Notes: generated by a model not told the origin, from the sequence alone. Counted from the stretch's first letter, positions 1 to 10,297 are shown. The stretch: 64,000 nucleotides of DNA from Providencia rettgeri (GCF_041075285.1 NZ_CP163512.1:1-64000), one strand, 5' to 3'. Program-made: numbers and translations.

Positions 1-704
1 ATGGATTAGATTTGGCAAAAGAAGTGTGTACCAAAGAAGCCTATAGTTGGACTCAAGGTTCATGGACATTGGAAAGCGGTCAACAAGGTGCAAAATCAGC
101 AGAAGAGCTACCGCTGCATGTTGTCGCTTATGATTTCGGTGCAAAGCGTAATATTCTCCGTATGCTCGTTGACCGTGGTTGTCGCTTAACTGTTGTCCCT
201 GCTACAACCCCTGCAGAAACGGTACTTGCGATGAACCCAGATGGCATTTTCTTATCTAATGGTCCGGGTGACCCAGCACCGTGTGATTATGCAATCAATG
301 CGATTAAAACGTTTCTAACAACGGATATTCCCATCTTCGGTATCTGCTTAGGGCACCAGTTATTGGCGTTAGCAAGTGGTGCAAATACCGTGAAAATGAA
401 ATTTGGTCACCACGGTGCAAACCACCCAGTGAAAGATTTAGACAAAGACGTGGTTATGATCACGGCACAAAACCACGGTTTTGCTGTTGATGGCTCCACC
501 TTACCCGACACATTGCGTGTGACACACAAATCTTTGTTTGATGGAACCTTACAGGGTATTCATCGCACGGATAAACCCGCCTTTAGTTTCCAAGGGCACC
601 CAGAGGCAAGCTCTGGCCCACATGATGCGGCGAGTTTATTCGATCACTTCATTGATTTGATTAACGAATACCGTCAAACCACACCAAGTCAACACGCACA
701 ATAA
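1..704 (+). CDS. carA: Carbamoyl-phosphate synthase small subunit, C-terminal part (5' end outside window)
   Basis: Glutamine amidotransferase subunit of carbamoyl-phosphate synthase; it hydrolyses glutamine and passes ammonia to CarB for arginine and pyrimidine synthesis. The open frame runs in from the left edge (first whole codon at 3), giving about 233 residues. Visible are the class I amidotransferase nucleophile motif GICLGHQ (Cys codon near 345) and the His/Glu of the triad in FQGHPEAS near the end. The sequence tracks E. coli CarA closely up to the C-terminus. The N-terminal half and the promoter are outside the window. carB follows after 13 bp, so the two form one operon. Confidence 0.97.
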   Translation, partial: GLDLAKEVCTKEAYSWTQGSWTLESGQQGAKSAEELPLHVVAYDFGAKRNILRMLVDRGCRLTVVPATTPAETVLAMNPDGIFLSNGPGDPAPCDYAINAIKTFLTTDIPIFGICLGHQLLALASGANTVKMKFGHHGANHPVKDLDKDVVMITAQNHGFAVDGSTLPDTLRVTHKSLFDGTLQGIHRTDKPAFSFQGHPEASSGPHDAASLFDHFIDLINEYRQTTPSQHAQ

Positions 705-717
705 TCGGGAGAAAATC

Positions 718-3700
718 ATGGCAAAGCGTACAGATATAAAAAGCATTTTGATTTTAGGTGCTGGTCCGATTGTTATTGGTCAAGCCTGTGAGTTTGACTA
801 CTCGGGGGCCCAAGCCTGTAAAGCCCTTCGTGAAGAAGGTTATCGCGTCATATTAGTCAACTCTAACCCTGCGACAATTATGACCGACCCAGAGATGGCC
901 GATGCAACGTATATTGAGCCAATCCATTGGGAAGTGGTGCGCAAAATTATCGAAAAAGAACGTCCTGATGCGATTTTACCCACAATGGGGGGGCAAACAG
1001 CACTTAACTGCGCACTTGAACTGGAACGTAAAGGGGTGCTTGCTGAATTTGGTGTCACCATGATTGGTGCAACGGCTGATGCGATTGATAAAGCAGAAGA
1101 CCGTCAGCGCTTTGATAAAGCAATGAAAAAAATTGGTTTAGATACTGCGCGTTCAGGTATTGCCCATAATATGGAAGAGGCATATGCCGTTGCGGATGAA
1201 GTTGGTTTCCCATGTATCATTCGCCCGTCATTTACAATGGGCGGAACGGGGGGCGGTATCGCCTATAACCGTGAAGAGTTTGAAGAAATTTGTACTCGCG
1301 GCTTAGATTTATCACCCACTAATGAGTTATTAATTGATGAATCGCTGATTGGTTGGAAAGAATATGAAATGGAAGTTGTCCGCGATAAAAATGACAACTG
1401 CATTATTGTCTGCTCAATTGAAAACTTTGACGCAATGGGGATCCACACAGGGGACTCCATTACTGTTGCGCCAGCACAAACATTGACGGATAAAGAATAC
1501 CAAATTATGCGAGATGCTTCGATGGCGGTTTTGCGTGAAATTGGTGTTGAAACAGGGGGTTCAAACGTACAATTTTCGGTAAACCCAAAAGATGGTCGTT
1601 TAATTGTTATCGAAATGAACCCACGAGTTTCTCGTTCATCGGCATTGGCTTCTAAAGCGACAGGCTTCCCAATCGCTAAGATTGCTGCAAAACTGGCAGT
1701 CGGTTATACCCTTGATGAACTGATGAACGACATTACTGGTGGTCGTACCCCAGCTTCATTTGAGCCTTCCATCGACTATGTTGTGACTAAAATTCCGCGC
1801 TTTAACTTTGAGAAATTTGCTGGGACCAATGACCGCTTAACCACACAGATGAAATCGGTGGGAGAGGTCATGGCGATTGGTCGTACTTTCCAAGAATCGA
1901 TGCAAAAAGCGTTACGTGGTTTAGAAGTAGGGGCAACAGGTTTTGATCCAAAAGTTGAACAAGATGATCCTGAGGCACTGACTCGCATTCGCCGTGAGTT
2001 AAAAGATGCAGGTGCAGAGCGAATTTGGTTTATTGCTGATGCATTCCGCGCAGGCTTGTCTGTTGATGGTGTATTCAACTTAACCAATATTGACCGCTGG
2101 TTCTTAGTGCAAATTGAAGAGCTGGTTCGTTTAGAAGAAGAGGTGGCTGAGTTAGGTATCAATGGCTTAACGAAAGATTTTTTACGCACACTAAAACGTA
2201 AAGGGTTTGCTGATGCACGCTTAGCCAGTTTGGTCGGCGTATCAGAGGCTGAATTACGTAAATTGCGTCAAGGTTATGAATTACATCCAGTTTATAAGCG
2301 TGTTGATACCTGCGCCGCAGAGTTTGCGACTGATACGGCTTATATGTATTCCACTTACGAGGATGAGTGTGAATCTAATCCAAACCACAATAAACCCAAA
2401 GTCATGGTATTAGGTGGTGGGCCGAACCGTATAGGTCAAGGGATTGAGTTTGACTACTGCTGCGTACATGCTTCTCTTGCTCTACGTGAAGATGGTTATG
2501 AAACCATCATGGTTAACTGTAACCCTGAGACAGTCTCAACCGACTATGACACATCAGATCGCCTCTATTTCGAACCTGTTACTCTTGAAGATGTGTTAGA
2601 AATTGTCCGTATTGAGCAGCCTAAAGGGGTGATTGTACAGTATGGTGGTCAAACACCACTGAAACTGGCACGCGCGCTTGAAGCGGCGGGGGTTCCTGTG
2701 ATTGGTACCAGCCCGGATGCTATTGACCGCGCGGAAGACCGTGAACGTTTCCAACAAGCGGTGAATCGTTTAGGACTGAAGCAACCACAAAATGCAACCG
2801 TCACGACTATCGAGCAAGCGGTTGAAAAAGCAATAAGTATTGGCTATCCACTTGTTGTACGCCCATCATACGTCCTCGGTGGTCGCGCAATGGAAATCGT
2901 GTATGATGAAATTGACCTGCGCCGTTATTTCCAAACCGCAGTCAGTGTCTCAAATGATGCCCCCGTACTCCTTGACCGCTTCTTAGATGATGCTGTTGAG
3001 GTGGATGTTGACGCCATTTGTGATGGTGAGATGGTGTTGATTGGTGGGATCATGGAACACATTGAGCAAGCGGGTGTTCACTCAGGGGACTCCGCGTGTT
3101 CACTGCCAGCTTATACGCTTAGCCAAGAAATTCAAGATGTGATGCGTGAACAAGTTCGTAACTTAGCATTCGAGCTACGTGTACGAGGCTTAATGAACGT
3201 GCAATTCGCGGTTAAAAATAACCAAGTGTATTTGATTGAGGTGAATCCACGTGCCGCACGTACAGTCCCATTTGTTTCAAAAGCAACAGGTGTGCCTCTG
3301 GCAAAAGTGGCGGCTCGAGTTATGGTTGGTCAAACATTGGCACAGCAAGGTGTGACGAAAGAAGTGATCCCACCTTATTACTCGGTTAAAGAAGTTGTGT
3401 TGCCATTTAATAAATTCCAAGGCGTTGACCCAATTCTTGGTCCTGAAATGCGTTCAACCGGTGAAGTCATGGGTGTTGGTCGTACTTTTGCAGAAGCCTT
3501 TGCTAAGGCAATGTTAGGTAGCAATTCAACCATGAAAAAATCGGGTCGTGTATTACTATCTGTGCGTGAAGGTGACAAAACACGAATTGTTGATTTAGCG
3601 GCTAAACTATTGAAGCATGGCTTTGAGCTGGATGCTACGCATGGTACCGCAATTGTCCTTGGTGAAGCAGGCATTAACCCACGTTTAGTTAACAAGGTGC

Positions 3701-3939
3701 ATGAAGGTCGCCCACACATTCAGGATAGAATTAAAAATGGCGAATATGACTATATCGTAAATACAACCGCGGGGCGTCAAGCGATTGAAGATTCGAAACT
3801 GATCCGCCGCAGTGCATTGCAGTATAAAGTTCACTATGACACGACGTTGAATGGTGGTTTTGCAACCACCATGTCTCTGAGTGCAGATCCAACTGAGAAA
3901 GTGATTTCAGTTCAAGAGATGCACGCGTTGATTAAATAA
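718..3939 (+). CDS. carB: Carbamoyl-phosphate synthase large subunit
   Basis: Large synthetase subunit that makes carbamoyl phosphate from bicarbonate, ammonia and two ATP in the cytoplasm. At 1073 residues it has the E. coli length. Two homologous halves are visible: each starts with a [13 protein letters not shown] nucleotide motif (residue about 14 and about 560) and carries an ATP-grasp domain ([13 protein letters not shown] near 165; [13 protein letters not shown] near 710). The last 130 residues form the MGS-like allosteric domain that binds UMP/ornithine in E. coli. A GGGAG ribosome site lies just before the ATG. It is the second gene of carAB and ends at a strong terminator; caiF, the neighbour in E. 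coli, is not here. Confidence 0.98.
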   Translation: MAKRTDIKSILILGAGPIVIGQACEFDYSGAQACKALREEGYRVILVNSNPATIMTDPEMADATYIEPIHWEVVRKIIEKERPDAILPTMGGQTALNCALELERKGVLAEFGVTMIGATADAIDKAEDRQRFDKAMKKIGLDTARSGIAHNMEEAYAVADEVGFPCIIRPSFTMGGTGGGIAYNREEFEEICTRGLDLSPTNELLIDESLIGWKEYEMEVVRDKNDNCIIVCSIENFDAMGIHTGDSITVAPAQTLTDKEYQIMRDASMAVLREIGVETGGSNVQFSVNPKDGRLIVIEMNPRVSRSSALASKATGFPIAKIAAKLAVGYTLDELMNDITGGRTPASFEPSIDYVVTKIPRFNFEKFAGTNDRLTTQMKSVGEVMAIGRTFQESMQKALRGLEVGATGFDPKVEQDDPEALTRIRRELKDAGAERIWFIADAFRAGLSVDGVFNLTNIDRWFLVQIEELVRLEEEVAELGINGLTKDFLRTLKRKGFADARLASLVGVSEAELRKLRQGYELHPVYKRVDTCAAEFATDTAYMYSTYEDECESNPNHNKPKVMVLGGGPNRIGQGIEFDYCCVHASLALREDGYETIMVNCNPETVSTDYDTSDRLYFEPVTLEDVLEIVRIEQPKGVIVQYGGQTPLKLARALEAAGVPVIGTSPDAIDRAEDRERFQQAVNRLGLKQPQNATVTTIEQAVEKAISIGYPLVVRPSYVLGGRAMEIVYDEIDLRRYFQTAVSVSNDAPVLLDRFLDDAVEVDVDAICDGEMVLIGGIMEHIEQAGVHSGDSACSLPAYTLSQEIQDVMREQVRNLAFELRVRGLMNVQFAVKNNQVYLIEVNPRAARTVPFVSKATGVPLAKVAARVMVGQTLAQQGVTKEVIPPYYSVKEVVLPFNKFQGVDPILGPEMRSTGEVMGVGRTFAEAFAKAMLGSNSTMKKSGRVLLSVREGDKTRIVDLAAKLLKHGFELDATHGTAIVLGEAGINPRLVNKVHEGRPHIQDRIKNGEYDYIVNTTAGRQAIEDSKLIRRSALQYKVHYDTTLNGGFATTMSLSADPTEKVISVQEMHALIK

Positions 3940-3958
3940 CTCATTAGCGTTGAATTGA

Positions 3959-3993
3959 GCCCCAACGGTACTTGCCGGTTGGGGCTTTTTTTT
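3959..3993 (+). terminator. Rho-independent terminator of carAB
   Basis: GCCCCAAC pairs with GTTGGGGC around a short loop and is followed by a run of nine T. It lies 20 bp after the carB stop. Confidence 0.92.
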
Positions 3994-4049
3994 ACCATCT
4001 ATTTTTTAATTGAAAGGTGCAAATAAAATCAAAAAATGCAAAATGGTCA

Positions 4050-4080
4050 TTGACTCTCACGTAACGTGAGGCCGTAACCT
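4050..4080 (+). promoter_or_regulatory. MerR-type promoter/operator of the TipAS regulator
   Basis: A -35 box TTGACT (4050-4055) and a -10 box TAACCT (4075-4080) are separated by 19 bp, the over-long spacing typical of MerR-activated promoters. The spacer begins with the palindrome CTCACGTAACGTGAG (4056-4070), 7+1+7 and perfect. This is the expected geometry for autoregulation by the gene that starts at 4104. Seen in sequence; the regulatory role is inferred from the family. Confidence 0.75.
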
Positions 4081-4103
4081 TAGTCGTTGTTATAGGAGGA
4101 ACT

Positions 4104-5129
4104 ATGCTATTTCAAGTGGGTGAAATTGCGGAAAAAACAGGGTTAACCGTCCGAACGCTTCATCATTATGAAGAAATTGGCTTATTGCTTCCAACTGCAA
4201 GAACCGATGCAGGTTACAGGCTCTATAACATGCAGTGTATTGAGCGTTTAACGCAAATTCAATTATTGCGTCAAGTTGGAGTCCAACTCAAAAACATCGG
4301 TGAAATACTGGATGGCCAGAGTGGAGATATAGCAAATATATTGCAAGAACGTATTGCTTTGTTAACCGAGCAAATGCAACAAATGGCCACATTGCGTTTT
4401 CGATTGGAGCAACTTCAAAAGCAGATGCAAATGGGTAATACCTTAACTCAGGCGGATTGGTTCTCTGTATTGGAGATGATGACGATGTTTGATAAATATT
4501 TTACACCTCAAGAGTTAGAACAGTTACCGCTTTATACAGCGCATACTTTGAAAAACCAAGAATGGCAACAACGAATCGCTGCAGTGAATGAATTGATGCA
4601 AAAAGGTGTGACACCGCAATCGATAGAAGCACAACAACTTAGCCATGAATGGATGACAGCATTGGAAAAAGATACGGGAGGCAATCCTGACTTCTTTGCT
4701 AGGCTAAATAAAATTCACCTCACTGACAATGCACTAGCTTATTCTACGGGGATCTCAGAGCAGATGATTCAGTTTGTAGGAGAAGGTTTTAGTGAATATC
4801 AATTGTCGTTTTTTAAGCCGCACTTGAGTGACGAACAATTCCAGTTTGTACGTCAACACTACTTTTCTGCTGGGCAAGTTTGGCCAGAACTTATTGCTGG
4901 ATTGCATAATGCATTAAAAGCACATAAATCCCCTGGATCGCCAGAAGTACAAGCGCTAGCAAGTACTTGGTTAGGCATGTTCAATCAATTTACAGGGGGA
5001 GATCCAGATATCCAAGAAAAAATTCGCACGATTTATCGTGAAGAGCCTAGAATATCGGAAGGCACTTGGATGACAGCTGAAATAGGGCAATATCTATTTT
5101 CAGCAATAAGCATTTTAATGGAGAAATAA
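4104..5129 (+). CDS. MerR family regulator with TipAS-type drug-binding domain
   Basis: A 341-residue transcription activator. The N-terminal winged helix (residues 1-70, VGEIAEKTGLTVRTLHHYEE) is classic MerR, followed by a dimerisation coiled coil (about 75-110). The C-terminal part resembles the TipAS antibiotic-recognition domain and seems to hold it twice: ALEKDTGGNPDFFARL around residue 190 and MFNQFTGGDPDIQEKI around 305. TipAL-type proteins bind thiopeptides and other amphipathic compounds and induce their own gene. A strong AGGAGGA site precedes the ATG. The 19-bp-spacer operator upstream suggests autoregulation. No efflux pump or resistance gene lies alongside, so targets may be elsewhere. 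Ligand unknown. Confidence 0.85.
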   Translation: MLFQVGEIAEKTGLTVRTLHHYEEIGLLLPTARTDAGYRLYNMQCIERLTQIQLLRQVGVQLKNIGEILDGQSGDIANILQERIALLTEQMQQMATLRFRLEQLQKQMQMGNTLTQADWFSVLEMMTMFDKYFTPQELEQLPLYTAHTLKNQEWQQRIAAVNELMQKGVTPQSIEAQQLSHEWMTALEKDTGGNPDFFARLNKIHLTDNALAYSTGISEQMIQFVGEGFSEYQLSFFKPHLSDEQFQFVRQHYFSAGQVWPELIAGLHNALKAHKSPGSPEVQALASTWLGMFNQFTGGDPDIQEKIRTIYREEPRISEGTWMTAEIGQYLFSAISILMEK

Positions 5130-5135
5130 TGCCTA

Positions 5136-5155
5136 TGACCGCAATCTTGCGGTCA
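5136..5155. terminator. Hairpin between convergent regulator and yghB
   Basis: TGACCGCA and TGCGGTCA form a perfect 8-bp stem with a 4-nt loop directly after the regulator stop and before the yghB stop. There is no T-run on the plus strand, so termination strength is uncertain. Confidence 0.55.
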
Positions 5156-5161
5156 CAAATA

Positions 5162-5836
5162 TTAGCTTTCTTTATTACCATTTAATGCTTTTCGATGTTT
5201 CCAGTACATCACGATCGATCCAATTAGCCCGCTAACCAATAAGATCACTGGGATGACCATTAATGCACTAATCACAATCTGCTCATGCTCTTTCACGAAA
5301 GGAATTTGGTTAAGGGCATACCCTAAAGAAACGATAATACCTACCCACAGTAGACCACTTAACCAGTTAAAAAATTGAAAACGGCGATGGCTTAATTCAG
5401 AGAGCCCTGCAAGTAAAGGTAACAGGGTACGAACAAAAGCTAAAAAGCGACCAATAAGCAGTGCATACAAACCCTGCTTATTAAACATATTGTTCGCTTT
5501 GGTATGATATTCTTCAGGAATTTGGGCTAGCCAACGTTTGACTACCTTGGTTTCACTGAGCCACCTACCTTGCATAAATCCAAGCCAACAACCTAAACTT
5601 GCCGCCGTTGCGAGCAATAAAATGGTTGGGATAAAGTGCAAGACGCCTTTGGCAATTAATGCACCAGAAAGGATCAATAAGGTATCACCGGGCAAAAAAG
5701 CGGCGGGAAGAACCCCATTTTCTAAAACAATAACAACAAAAAGTACGGTATAAATAACCCAAAGTACTTCGGGATTGGAGAGTTTTAGGAAATCGTGATC
5801 CCAAAGAGCCAGTACGATTTCGCGTAGGACTTCCAT
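5162..5836 (-). CDS. yghB: DedA family inner-membrane protein YghB
   Basis: Membrane protein of the DedA/SNARE-associated family, implicated in E. coli in lipid handling, cell division and proton-motive-force homeostasis together with YqjA. 224 residues with several hydrophobic segments; the family motifs FLPGD (in [14 protein letters not shown]) and [12 protein letters not shown] are present. I chose the ATG at 5836 over the one at 5842 because AGGA lies 6 nt before it and the protein then begins [12 protein letters not shown], aligning with E. coli YghB. It follows metC on the same strand, as in E. coli. Confidence 0.93.
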   Translation of the reverse strand: MEVLREIVLALWDHDFLKLSNPEVLWVIYTVLFVVIVLENGVLPAAFLPGDTLLILSGALIAKGVLHFIPTILLLATAASLGCWLGFMQGRWLSETKVVKRWLAQIPEEYHTKANNMFNKQGLYALLIGRFLAFVRTLLPLLAGLSELSHRRFQFFNWLSGLLWVGIIVSLGYALNQIPFVKEHEQIVISALMVIPVILLVSGLIGSIVMYWKHRKALNGNKES

Positions 5837-5940
5837 AATCATTCCTGTATTTATCTAAAAGCGAATTTCTTTATTTATATTACAGGAAAAAATGAGTTTG
5901 GGTTTGATTTGTTTGGGATCTTCATGGATTAGTGAAGGAA

Positions 5941-5971
5941 TTGCAGAAAACATGCCTAATGCTTTCTGCAA
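5941..5971 (-). terminator. Hairpin downstream of metC
   Basis: TTGCAGAAAACAT and ATGCTTTCTGCAA form a long stem with a five-base loop, 16 bp after the metC stop on the minus strand. No clean U-run follows, so it may also be a processing or stabilising hairpin in a metC-yghB transcript. Confidence 0.5.
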
Positions 5972-5987
5972 TATTGATTGTTAATCG

Positions 5988-7172
5988 TTAAATGCGAGCA
6001 AAGGCAGATTGCAGGTCATCGATTAAATCTTGTGGATGTTCAAGACCAATATGAACGCGGAAAAATGTGCCTTCACTTGGGCGGAAATCAAATTGCCTCA
6101 TACTCAGTAAATCTTCTTTTTGGTAACCTAAAATCAGCGATTCGAACCCACCCCATGAATAGCCCATTTTGAAATGGGCTAAATTTTCAATAAAGGCGGC
6201 GAATTGTTCTGTGGATAGGCGTGACTTAAGTTGAAAAGAAAATAAGCCGTTACTGCCTGAAAAGTCACGAATGAAAAATTCATGACCCGGTGAAGAGGGT
6301 AATGCTGGGTGGAAAACCTGTTCCACCTCAGGGCGCGTCTGTAGCCAGTTTGCTACTTGTATGCTGTTTTCTTGGTGCTGTTTTAGCCGTGTAGCTAAGG
6401 TGTGTAATCCGCGATTGGCCATATAAACCGTGTCTGGATCCGCCGTTTGCCCAAGTAGATAGGAGTTTTCACGTAAGGTTTCGATACAGCGCTTATTTGC
6501 CACTGCGACCCCTAACATGCCATCAGAATGTCCATTAATGTATTTTGTTGCGGATTGTATTGAAATATCTACATCGAATAATAAGGGCTTGAGTAAGACA
6601 CCGGCAGCCCATGTATTATCAATCATAATAATAATTTCAGGGGATTTATCACGCACAGCTTTAACGATAGCCGGTAAATCATGAACTTCCATGGTGATTG
6701 ACCCTGGCGATTCTAAAAATACGATACGTGTGTTGGGTTGAATTAAATCGGCAATCTTTTCACCTACAAGTGGATCAAAGTAGGTCGTTTCAATATTTAG
6801 CTTAGTTAAAATCTGATCACAAAAATTCTGGGTTGGATCATAAGCGGAACCTGTGACTAAAATGTGCTCACCTGCGGAAATGAATGATAAGATTGCATTG
6901 GTGATAGCAGCAGCACCTGATGGGTAGAGAACACAACCCGCTCCCGCTTCTAATTCTGTCATGGCCTCTTGGAAAGCAAAATGAGTTTGTGTACCACGGC
7001 GACCATAAAAAAGAACACCATTAGCACGATGCCGCGTCGCATGACGTTTTTCTGCAAGAGTATCGAAGATAATCGAAGACGCCCGTTGAATAACGGGATT
7101 TACCGCTTTTTGTGTAAATTTAGGGTTCCGACCAATGTGCACTAATTGGGTTTCTGGTTTTACGTTTGCCAT
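5988..7172 (-). CDS. metC: Cystathionine beta-lyase
   Basis: PLP enzyme that cleaves cystathionine to homocysteine, pyruvate and ammonia in methionine synthesis. 394 residues, one less than E. coli MetC. The PLP lysine lies in [12 protein letters not shown] and the cofactor Asp in MIDNTWAAG; the N-terminal region with [10 protein letters not shown] matches the MetC branch of the Cys/Met metabolism family. It is divergent from exbB across 411 bp, the same arrangement as in E. coli. I found no convincing pair of MetJ boxes upstream. Confidence 0.96.
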   Translation of the reverse strand: MANVKPETQLVHIGRNPKFTQKAVNPVIQRASSIIFDTLAEKRHATRHRANGVLFYGRRGTQTHFAFQEAMTELEAGAGCVLYPSGAAAITNAILSFISAGEHILVTGSAYDPTQNFCDQILTKLNIETTYFDPLVGEKIADLIQPNTRIVFLESPGSITMEVHDLPAIVKAVRDKSPEIIIMIDNTWAAGVLLKPLLFDVDISIQSATKYINGHSDGMLGVAVANKRCIETLRENSYLLGQTADPDTVYMANRGLHTLATRLKQHQENSIQVANWLQTRPEVEQVFHPALPSSPGHEFFIRDFSGSNGLFSFQLKSRLSTEQFAAFIENLAHFKMGYSWGGFESLILGYQKEDLLSMRQFDFRPSEGTFFRVHIGLEHPQDLIDDLQSAFARI

Positions 7173-7583
7173 GATCTTTCCTTTATTGTGTTAAATTTCG
7201 TCTACCTAAAGGCATATATACTATGAAGTTAAAGCATTCTCAGTGAAATGTAACTTGAGTTTTCTTCAGTATTGCAAAGTTGAATAATTGCATTTGTATA
7301 GAAAAGGGGTAGCCCATGTATCCATCGAATGCTTTTATCGGGAACAAATACCCGTGGAATAGGCGAGGTCTTTATGGTTTGAGAACAAAAAAATGAAAAA
7401 AATCGTGAATACTAATGATAATTACTATCAATTCGCGCTGTCTTTGATATCATCAGCACCGTCTTTGTGAAAAGAGACGAACAGCGCGAGTTAAATTTCG
7501 CTTTTAAAGGTTAGTCGATGAATGGCAAAATCATCGATATGAATTTTTTTATACAACACTAAAAAGAGAGTAAAGGCCAACTG
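7173..7583. promoter_or_regulatory. Divergent metC/exbB control region with Fur box
   Basis: The 411-bp region holds promoters for metC (minus) and exbB (plus). At 7411-7429 the sequence ACTAATGATAATTACTATC matches 15 of 19 positions of the classical Fur box. This places exbBD under iron control, as known in E. coli. The exbB leader after the box is about 155 nt long. Confidence 0.75.
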
Positions 7584-8510
7584 ATGCGTAAACTAACAGC
7601 TTCTATTCTATTGGCGTTCGGCTTGATGGGGACGGCAGTCGCTGAAACAACACCTGCAACAACACCAGCTGCGTCTCAAAATACACCATCGACATCTGCT
7701 GCAAATTCAGCAACTCCGACTACAACACCAAATGCTGAAGTTGCCCCCGTATCTTCTGAGCCAACAGAGAATACCACCGTTGTGAATGAAAATATTAGCA
7801 TTGCTACAGAAGCGCCAACGGGGGGATTCGATCAGGATCTATCCGTTTGGGGGATGTACCAAAATGCGGATAACGTGGTAAAGACGGTGATGATAGGTTT
7901 GGTGATTGCATCAGTCATTACTTGGGCGCTCTTCTTCTCTAAAGGTCTTGAAATTTTAGTCGCACGCCGTCGTTTAAAAGGCGAAGCTAATGCGATTGCT
8001 GAGGTAAAATCTCTAGATGAAGCAGTGAAAATTGCCGAAGGTTTCAAAGGAAACAGTATTACACGTATGTTGCTTAATGAAGCCGTGTCAGAAAGAGCTT
8101 TATCTGCGAATAGCACCGATTTAGCTGGCACAAAAGAACGTACGTCATTCCGTCTTGAAAGGGCGGTGGCCTCAATTAGCCGGTATATGGGGCGTGGTAA
8201 TGGCTACTTAGCGACCATTGGTGCGATTTCTCCATTTGTTGGTTTATTTGGGACGGTATGGGGCATCATGAATAGCTTTATTGGAATTGCACACTCACAA
8301 ACGACTAACTTGGCGGTGGTTGCTCCAGGTATCGCAGAAGCGCTTCTTGCAACGGCAATTGGTCTTATTGCTGCGATCCCTGCGGTTGTCATTTATAACA
8401 TTTTCGCCAGAATGATTAATAACTACCGTGGTCAGGTAGGGGATGTAGCTGCACAGTCTGCATTATTATTAGGGCGTGATCTTGATCTGGCAAATAGCAA
8501 AGCAAGGTAA
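7584..8510 (+). CDS. exbB: TonB-system energising protein ExbB, with long N-terminal extension
   Basis: Inner-membrane proton-channel subunit that with ExbD energises TonB for uptake of siderophores and vitamin B12. The C-terminal 230 residues match the MotA/TolQ/ExbB family, with three membrane segments (about 100-118, 205-228, 245-270) and the conserved TVWGIMNSFIGIA stretch. The protein has 308 residues against 244 in E. coli: the extra N-terminus is a cleavable-looking signal peptide (ILLAFGLMGTAVA) followed by about 45 residues rich in Thr, Ala, Pro and Asn. exbD follows after 5 bp; a Fur box lies upstream. Confidence 0.95.
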   Translation: MRKLTASILLAFGLMGTAVAETTPATTPAASQNTPSTSAANSATPTTTPNAEVAPVSSEPTENTTVVNENISIATEAPTGGFDQDLSVWGMYQNADNVVKTVMIGLVIASVITWALFFSKGLEILVARRRLKGEANAIAEVKSLDEAVKIAEGFKGNSITRMLLNEAVSERALSANSTDLAGTKERTSFRLERAVASISRYMGRGNGYLATIGAISPFVGLFGTVWGIMNSFIGIAHSQTTNLAVVAPGIAEALLATAIGLIAAIPAVVIYNIFARMINNYRGQVGDVAAQSALLLGRDLDLANSKAR

Positions 8511-8515
8511 TTATT

Positions 8516-8941
8516 ATGGCAATGCGTTTAGGTGACGAACAAGATGATAGCGGTGAAATGCATGAAATTAACGTGACACCGTTTATCGATGTGATGTTAG
8601 TTTTATTGATTATCTTTATGGTCGCGGCACCATTGGCTACAGTTGATATTAAGGTCGACTTGCCTGCTTCAACAGCGAAGCCTCAGCCACGGCCAGAAAA
8701 ACCTGTATTTTTAACCGTTAAAGCCGATAGTCAACTCTTTATTGGTGATCAAGCCGTATCGAAAGAGCAGCTTTCTGCCACGCTTGATCAAGCGACAAAT
8801 GCAAATAAAGAAACAACGATTTTCTTCCAAGCAGATAAGAGTGTTGATTATGAAACAATGATGGATGTGATGAATGCATTGCGTCAGTCGGGTTACCTGA
8901 AAATCGGCTTAGTGGGGATGGAAGCAACGACTTCTAAATAG
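8516..8941 (+). CDS. exbD: TonB-system protein ExbD
   Basis: Single-span inner-membrane partner of ExbB with a periplasmic domain; its transmembrane Asp carries protons. 141 residues, as in E. coli. The membrane helix (about 23-43) contains the essential Asp in TPFIDVMLVLLIIFMV. Starts 5 bp after exbB, so co-transcribed and Fur-controlled. A terminator follows at 8968. Confidence 0.96.
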   Translation: MAMRLGDEQDDSGEMHEINVTPFIDVMLVLLIIFMVAAPLATVDIKVDLPASTAKPQPRPEKPVFLTVKADSQLFIGDQAVSKEQLSATLDQATNANKETTIFFQADKSVDYETMMDVMNALRQSGYLKIGLVGMEATTSK

Positions 8942-8967
8942 TCGGTATCAATAGTACAAGTCGTCAT

Positions 8968-9006
8968 AACGCGTTTTATCTCTAATGGTAAAGCGCGTTT
9001 TTTATT
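8968..9006 (+). terminator. Terminator of exbBD
   Basis: AACGCGTTTT pairs with AAAGCGCGTT (one wobble) and is followed by a T-rich run. Confidence 0.75.
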
Positions 9007-9156
9007 AATAGAACAAAAAATCACCCAAAATTGACTCTGTAGTTATCTGATTTTCCTATCGGATGTTATTTATCCTGCGCTATGTCATATTTATTTGTAT
9101 GATTTCATCATTATTAATAGATTTTTATCCTATTTTAACGCTTTTCGTTGGTATCT

Positions 9157-9280
9157 GCTGGGGGAAGAAAAGCCCAGCGTATATGTAAACTACTCTAAAA
9201 AAGAGTATTTGGTGGCGAGATAGAGCAAAAACACCCAAAAAGCATTAATAAAACTAATGTATTTGGAGTGTTTTCTTTCT
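9157..9280 (+). ncRNA. Candidate structured small RNA with three hairpins
   Basis: Three stem-loops follow one another with no ORF: GCTGGG/CCCAGC (9157-9178), TACTCT/AGAGTA (9191-9207), and a long stem (9227-9274) in which AAAACAC, CC, AAA and CATTA pair with TAATG, TTT, GG and GTGTTTT, then a pyrimidine-rich tail. The last resembles an intrinsic terminator. I do not recognise the RNA and see no clear promoter. It could equally be a relic of exbBD 3' processing or chance structure in AT-rich DNA. Confidence 0.35.
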
Positions 9281-10160
9281 TATTTCAAATCAATTGATTG
9301 AGTAAGACCGAATTCTGACGTTATTTTTTTAGCTTAAATATAAGTTTGGTTTCTTTTTTTGATAATGATTTTTATTGAAAATGCAGCTTAATGTGGTTTT
9401 AAATATGGCATATTTGACTATTTTTGATGTTACCTTGACGGTAAAACATAACGAGAAATAAACCATTTTATTTAGGAGGGTTATAAGTTACGACAATTTT
9501 GCCAGTATAATAATATTACCATAGAAACTATATGGATAATTTAAGTGGTTAGAAAATAGATAAACTAATTGTTTTTCATAGAAAAAATTATTTTTCACGG
9601 GATGAATATATAGAGGTAAATAAAAAGCTTATTGTTTTTAGCTAGTAGTATAATAAAAATTATGTAAACAATTTTTATGCAATTGGAGTGGTGAGCACTG
9701 ATTAAATATATTTTAACCTAAAATGATCTCTTAAGATAATATAAATATAATTAATTTAAATATAAAACAATTAATAAAGAGAAAGATCACACGGACAAAT
9801 GTAAATAGTTTGTAATATCTTAACTATAGGGGCTTTATTTTGCCATTATCCCTCAATATGTTGATTTTTATTTGTTTTTTGTGTTTTCTTGAACTTATTA
9901 AGTTGCATAAAAAAACACTTGCGCAACCTAAATGTTGGGCTATAATGCAATCAATAACATTTAGAAATACTTTTTAATACTTTATTATGTCGAGCTGTTT
10001 ATTTTTAAATTTGACTAATGCTAGGGAAATAATAAAGCCATTGCTGCTTTTTAAATTAAATTTGAATTAGCAAAAAATAGGCTTTATGTTAAAAATAGAT
10101 ATAATTACTTAATTAGATAACTCAGATAGAATATTGTATTTTTAAGTCAACATGAATGTT
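9281..10160. other. AT-rich stretch without recognisable genes; one isolated promoter
   Basis: No ORF of gene quality on either strand. The only clear signal is a sigma-70-like promoter: TTGCGC (9919-9924), 16 bp, then a perfect TATAAT (9941-9946). Its transcript would run toward the small-RNA candidate at 10165 and yedE. The rest is A/T-rich with short inverted repeats. It may be a decayed gene region or a long regulatory zone. Confidence 0.5.
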
Positions 10161-10164
10161 ATTA

Positions 10165-10296
10165 CTGGAGTCAAATGGGCTGACTACAGACTACACATAG
10201 CAAACGAAGCCGGAAACGGTAATTTCATATTATACTCCTCTATAGATAAAATAAGACTACATTTCCAGCGTTATCATTAAGATAACGCTTTTTTTT
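10165..10296 (+). ncRNA. Candidate Hfq-type small RNA with anti-Shine-Dalgarno stretch
   Basis: A 9-bp perfect terminator stem AGCGTTATC/GATAACGCT (10267-10289) followed by eight or more T has no ORF before it, so it must end a non-coding transcript or a very long leader. Upstream lies an unstructured stretch with TACTCCTCTATAG, complementary to a ribosome-binding site, a usual seed type for Hfq sRNAs. A possible promoter is TTGTAT, 18 bp, TGTTAT just before 10165. I could not match it to a known enterobacterial sRNA. Boundaries at the 5' end are estimated. Confidence 0.4.
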
Positions 10297-10297
10297 G
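10267..10297 (+). terminator. Strong intrinsic terminator upstream of yedE
   Basis: Perfect stem AGCGTTATC/GATAACGCT with a five-base loop and a T8 run, 240 bp before yedE. Confidence 0.85.

Noticed and set aside
1776..2189. Minus-strand 137-residue ORF inside carB
   Set aside because: Antisense to carB, low-complexity Ser/Arg-rich product; shadow of codon usage.
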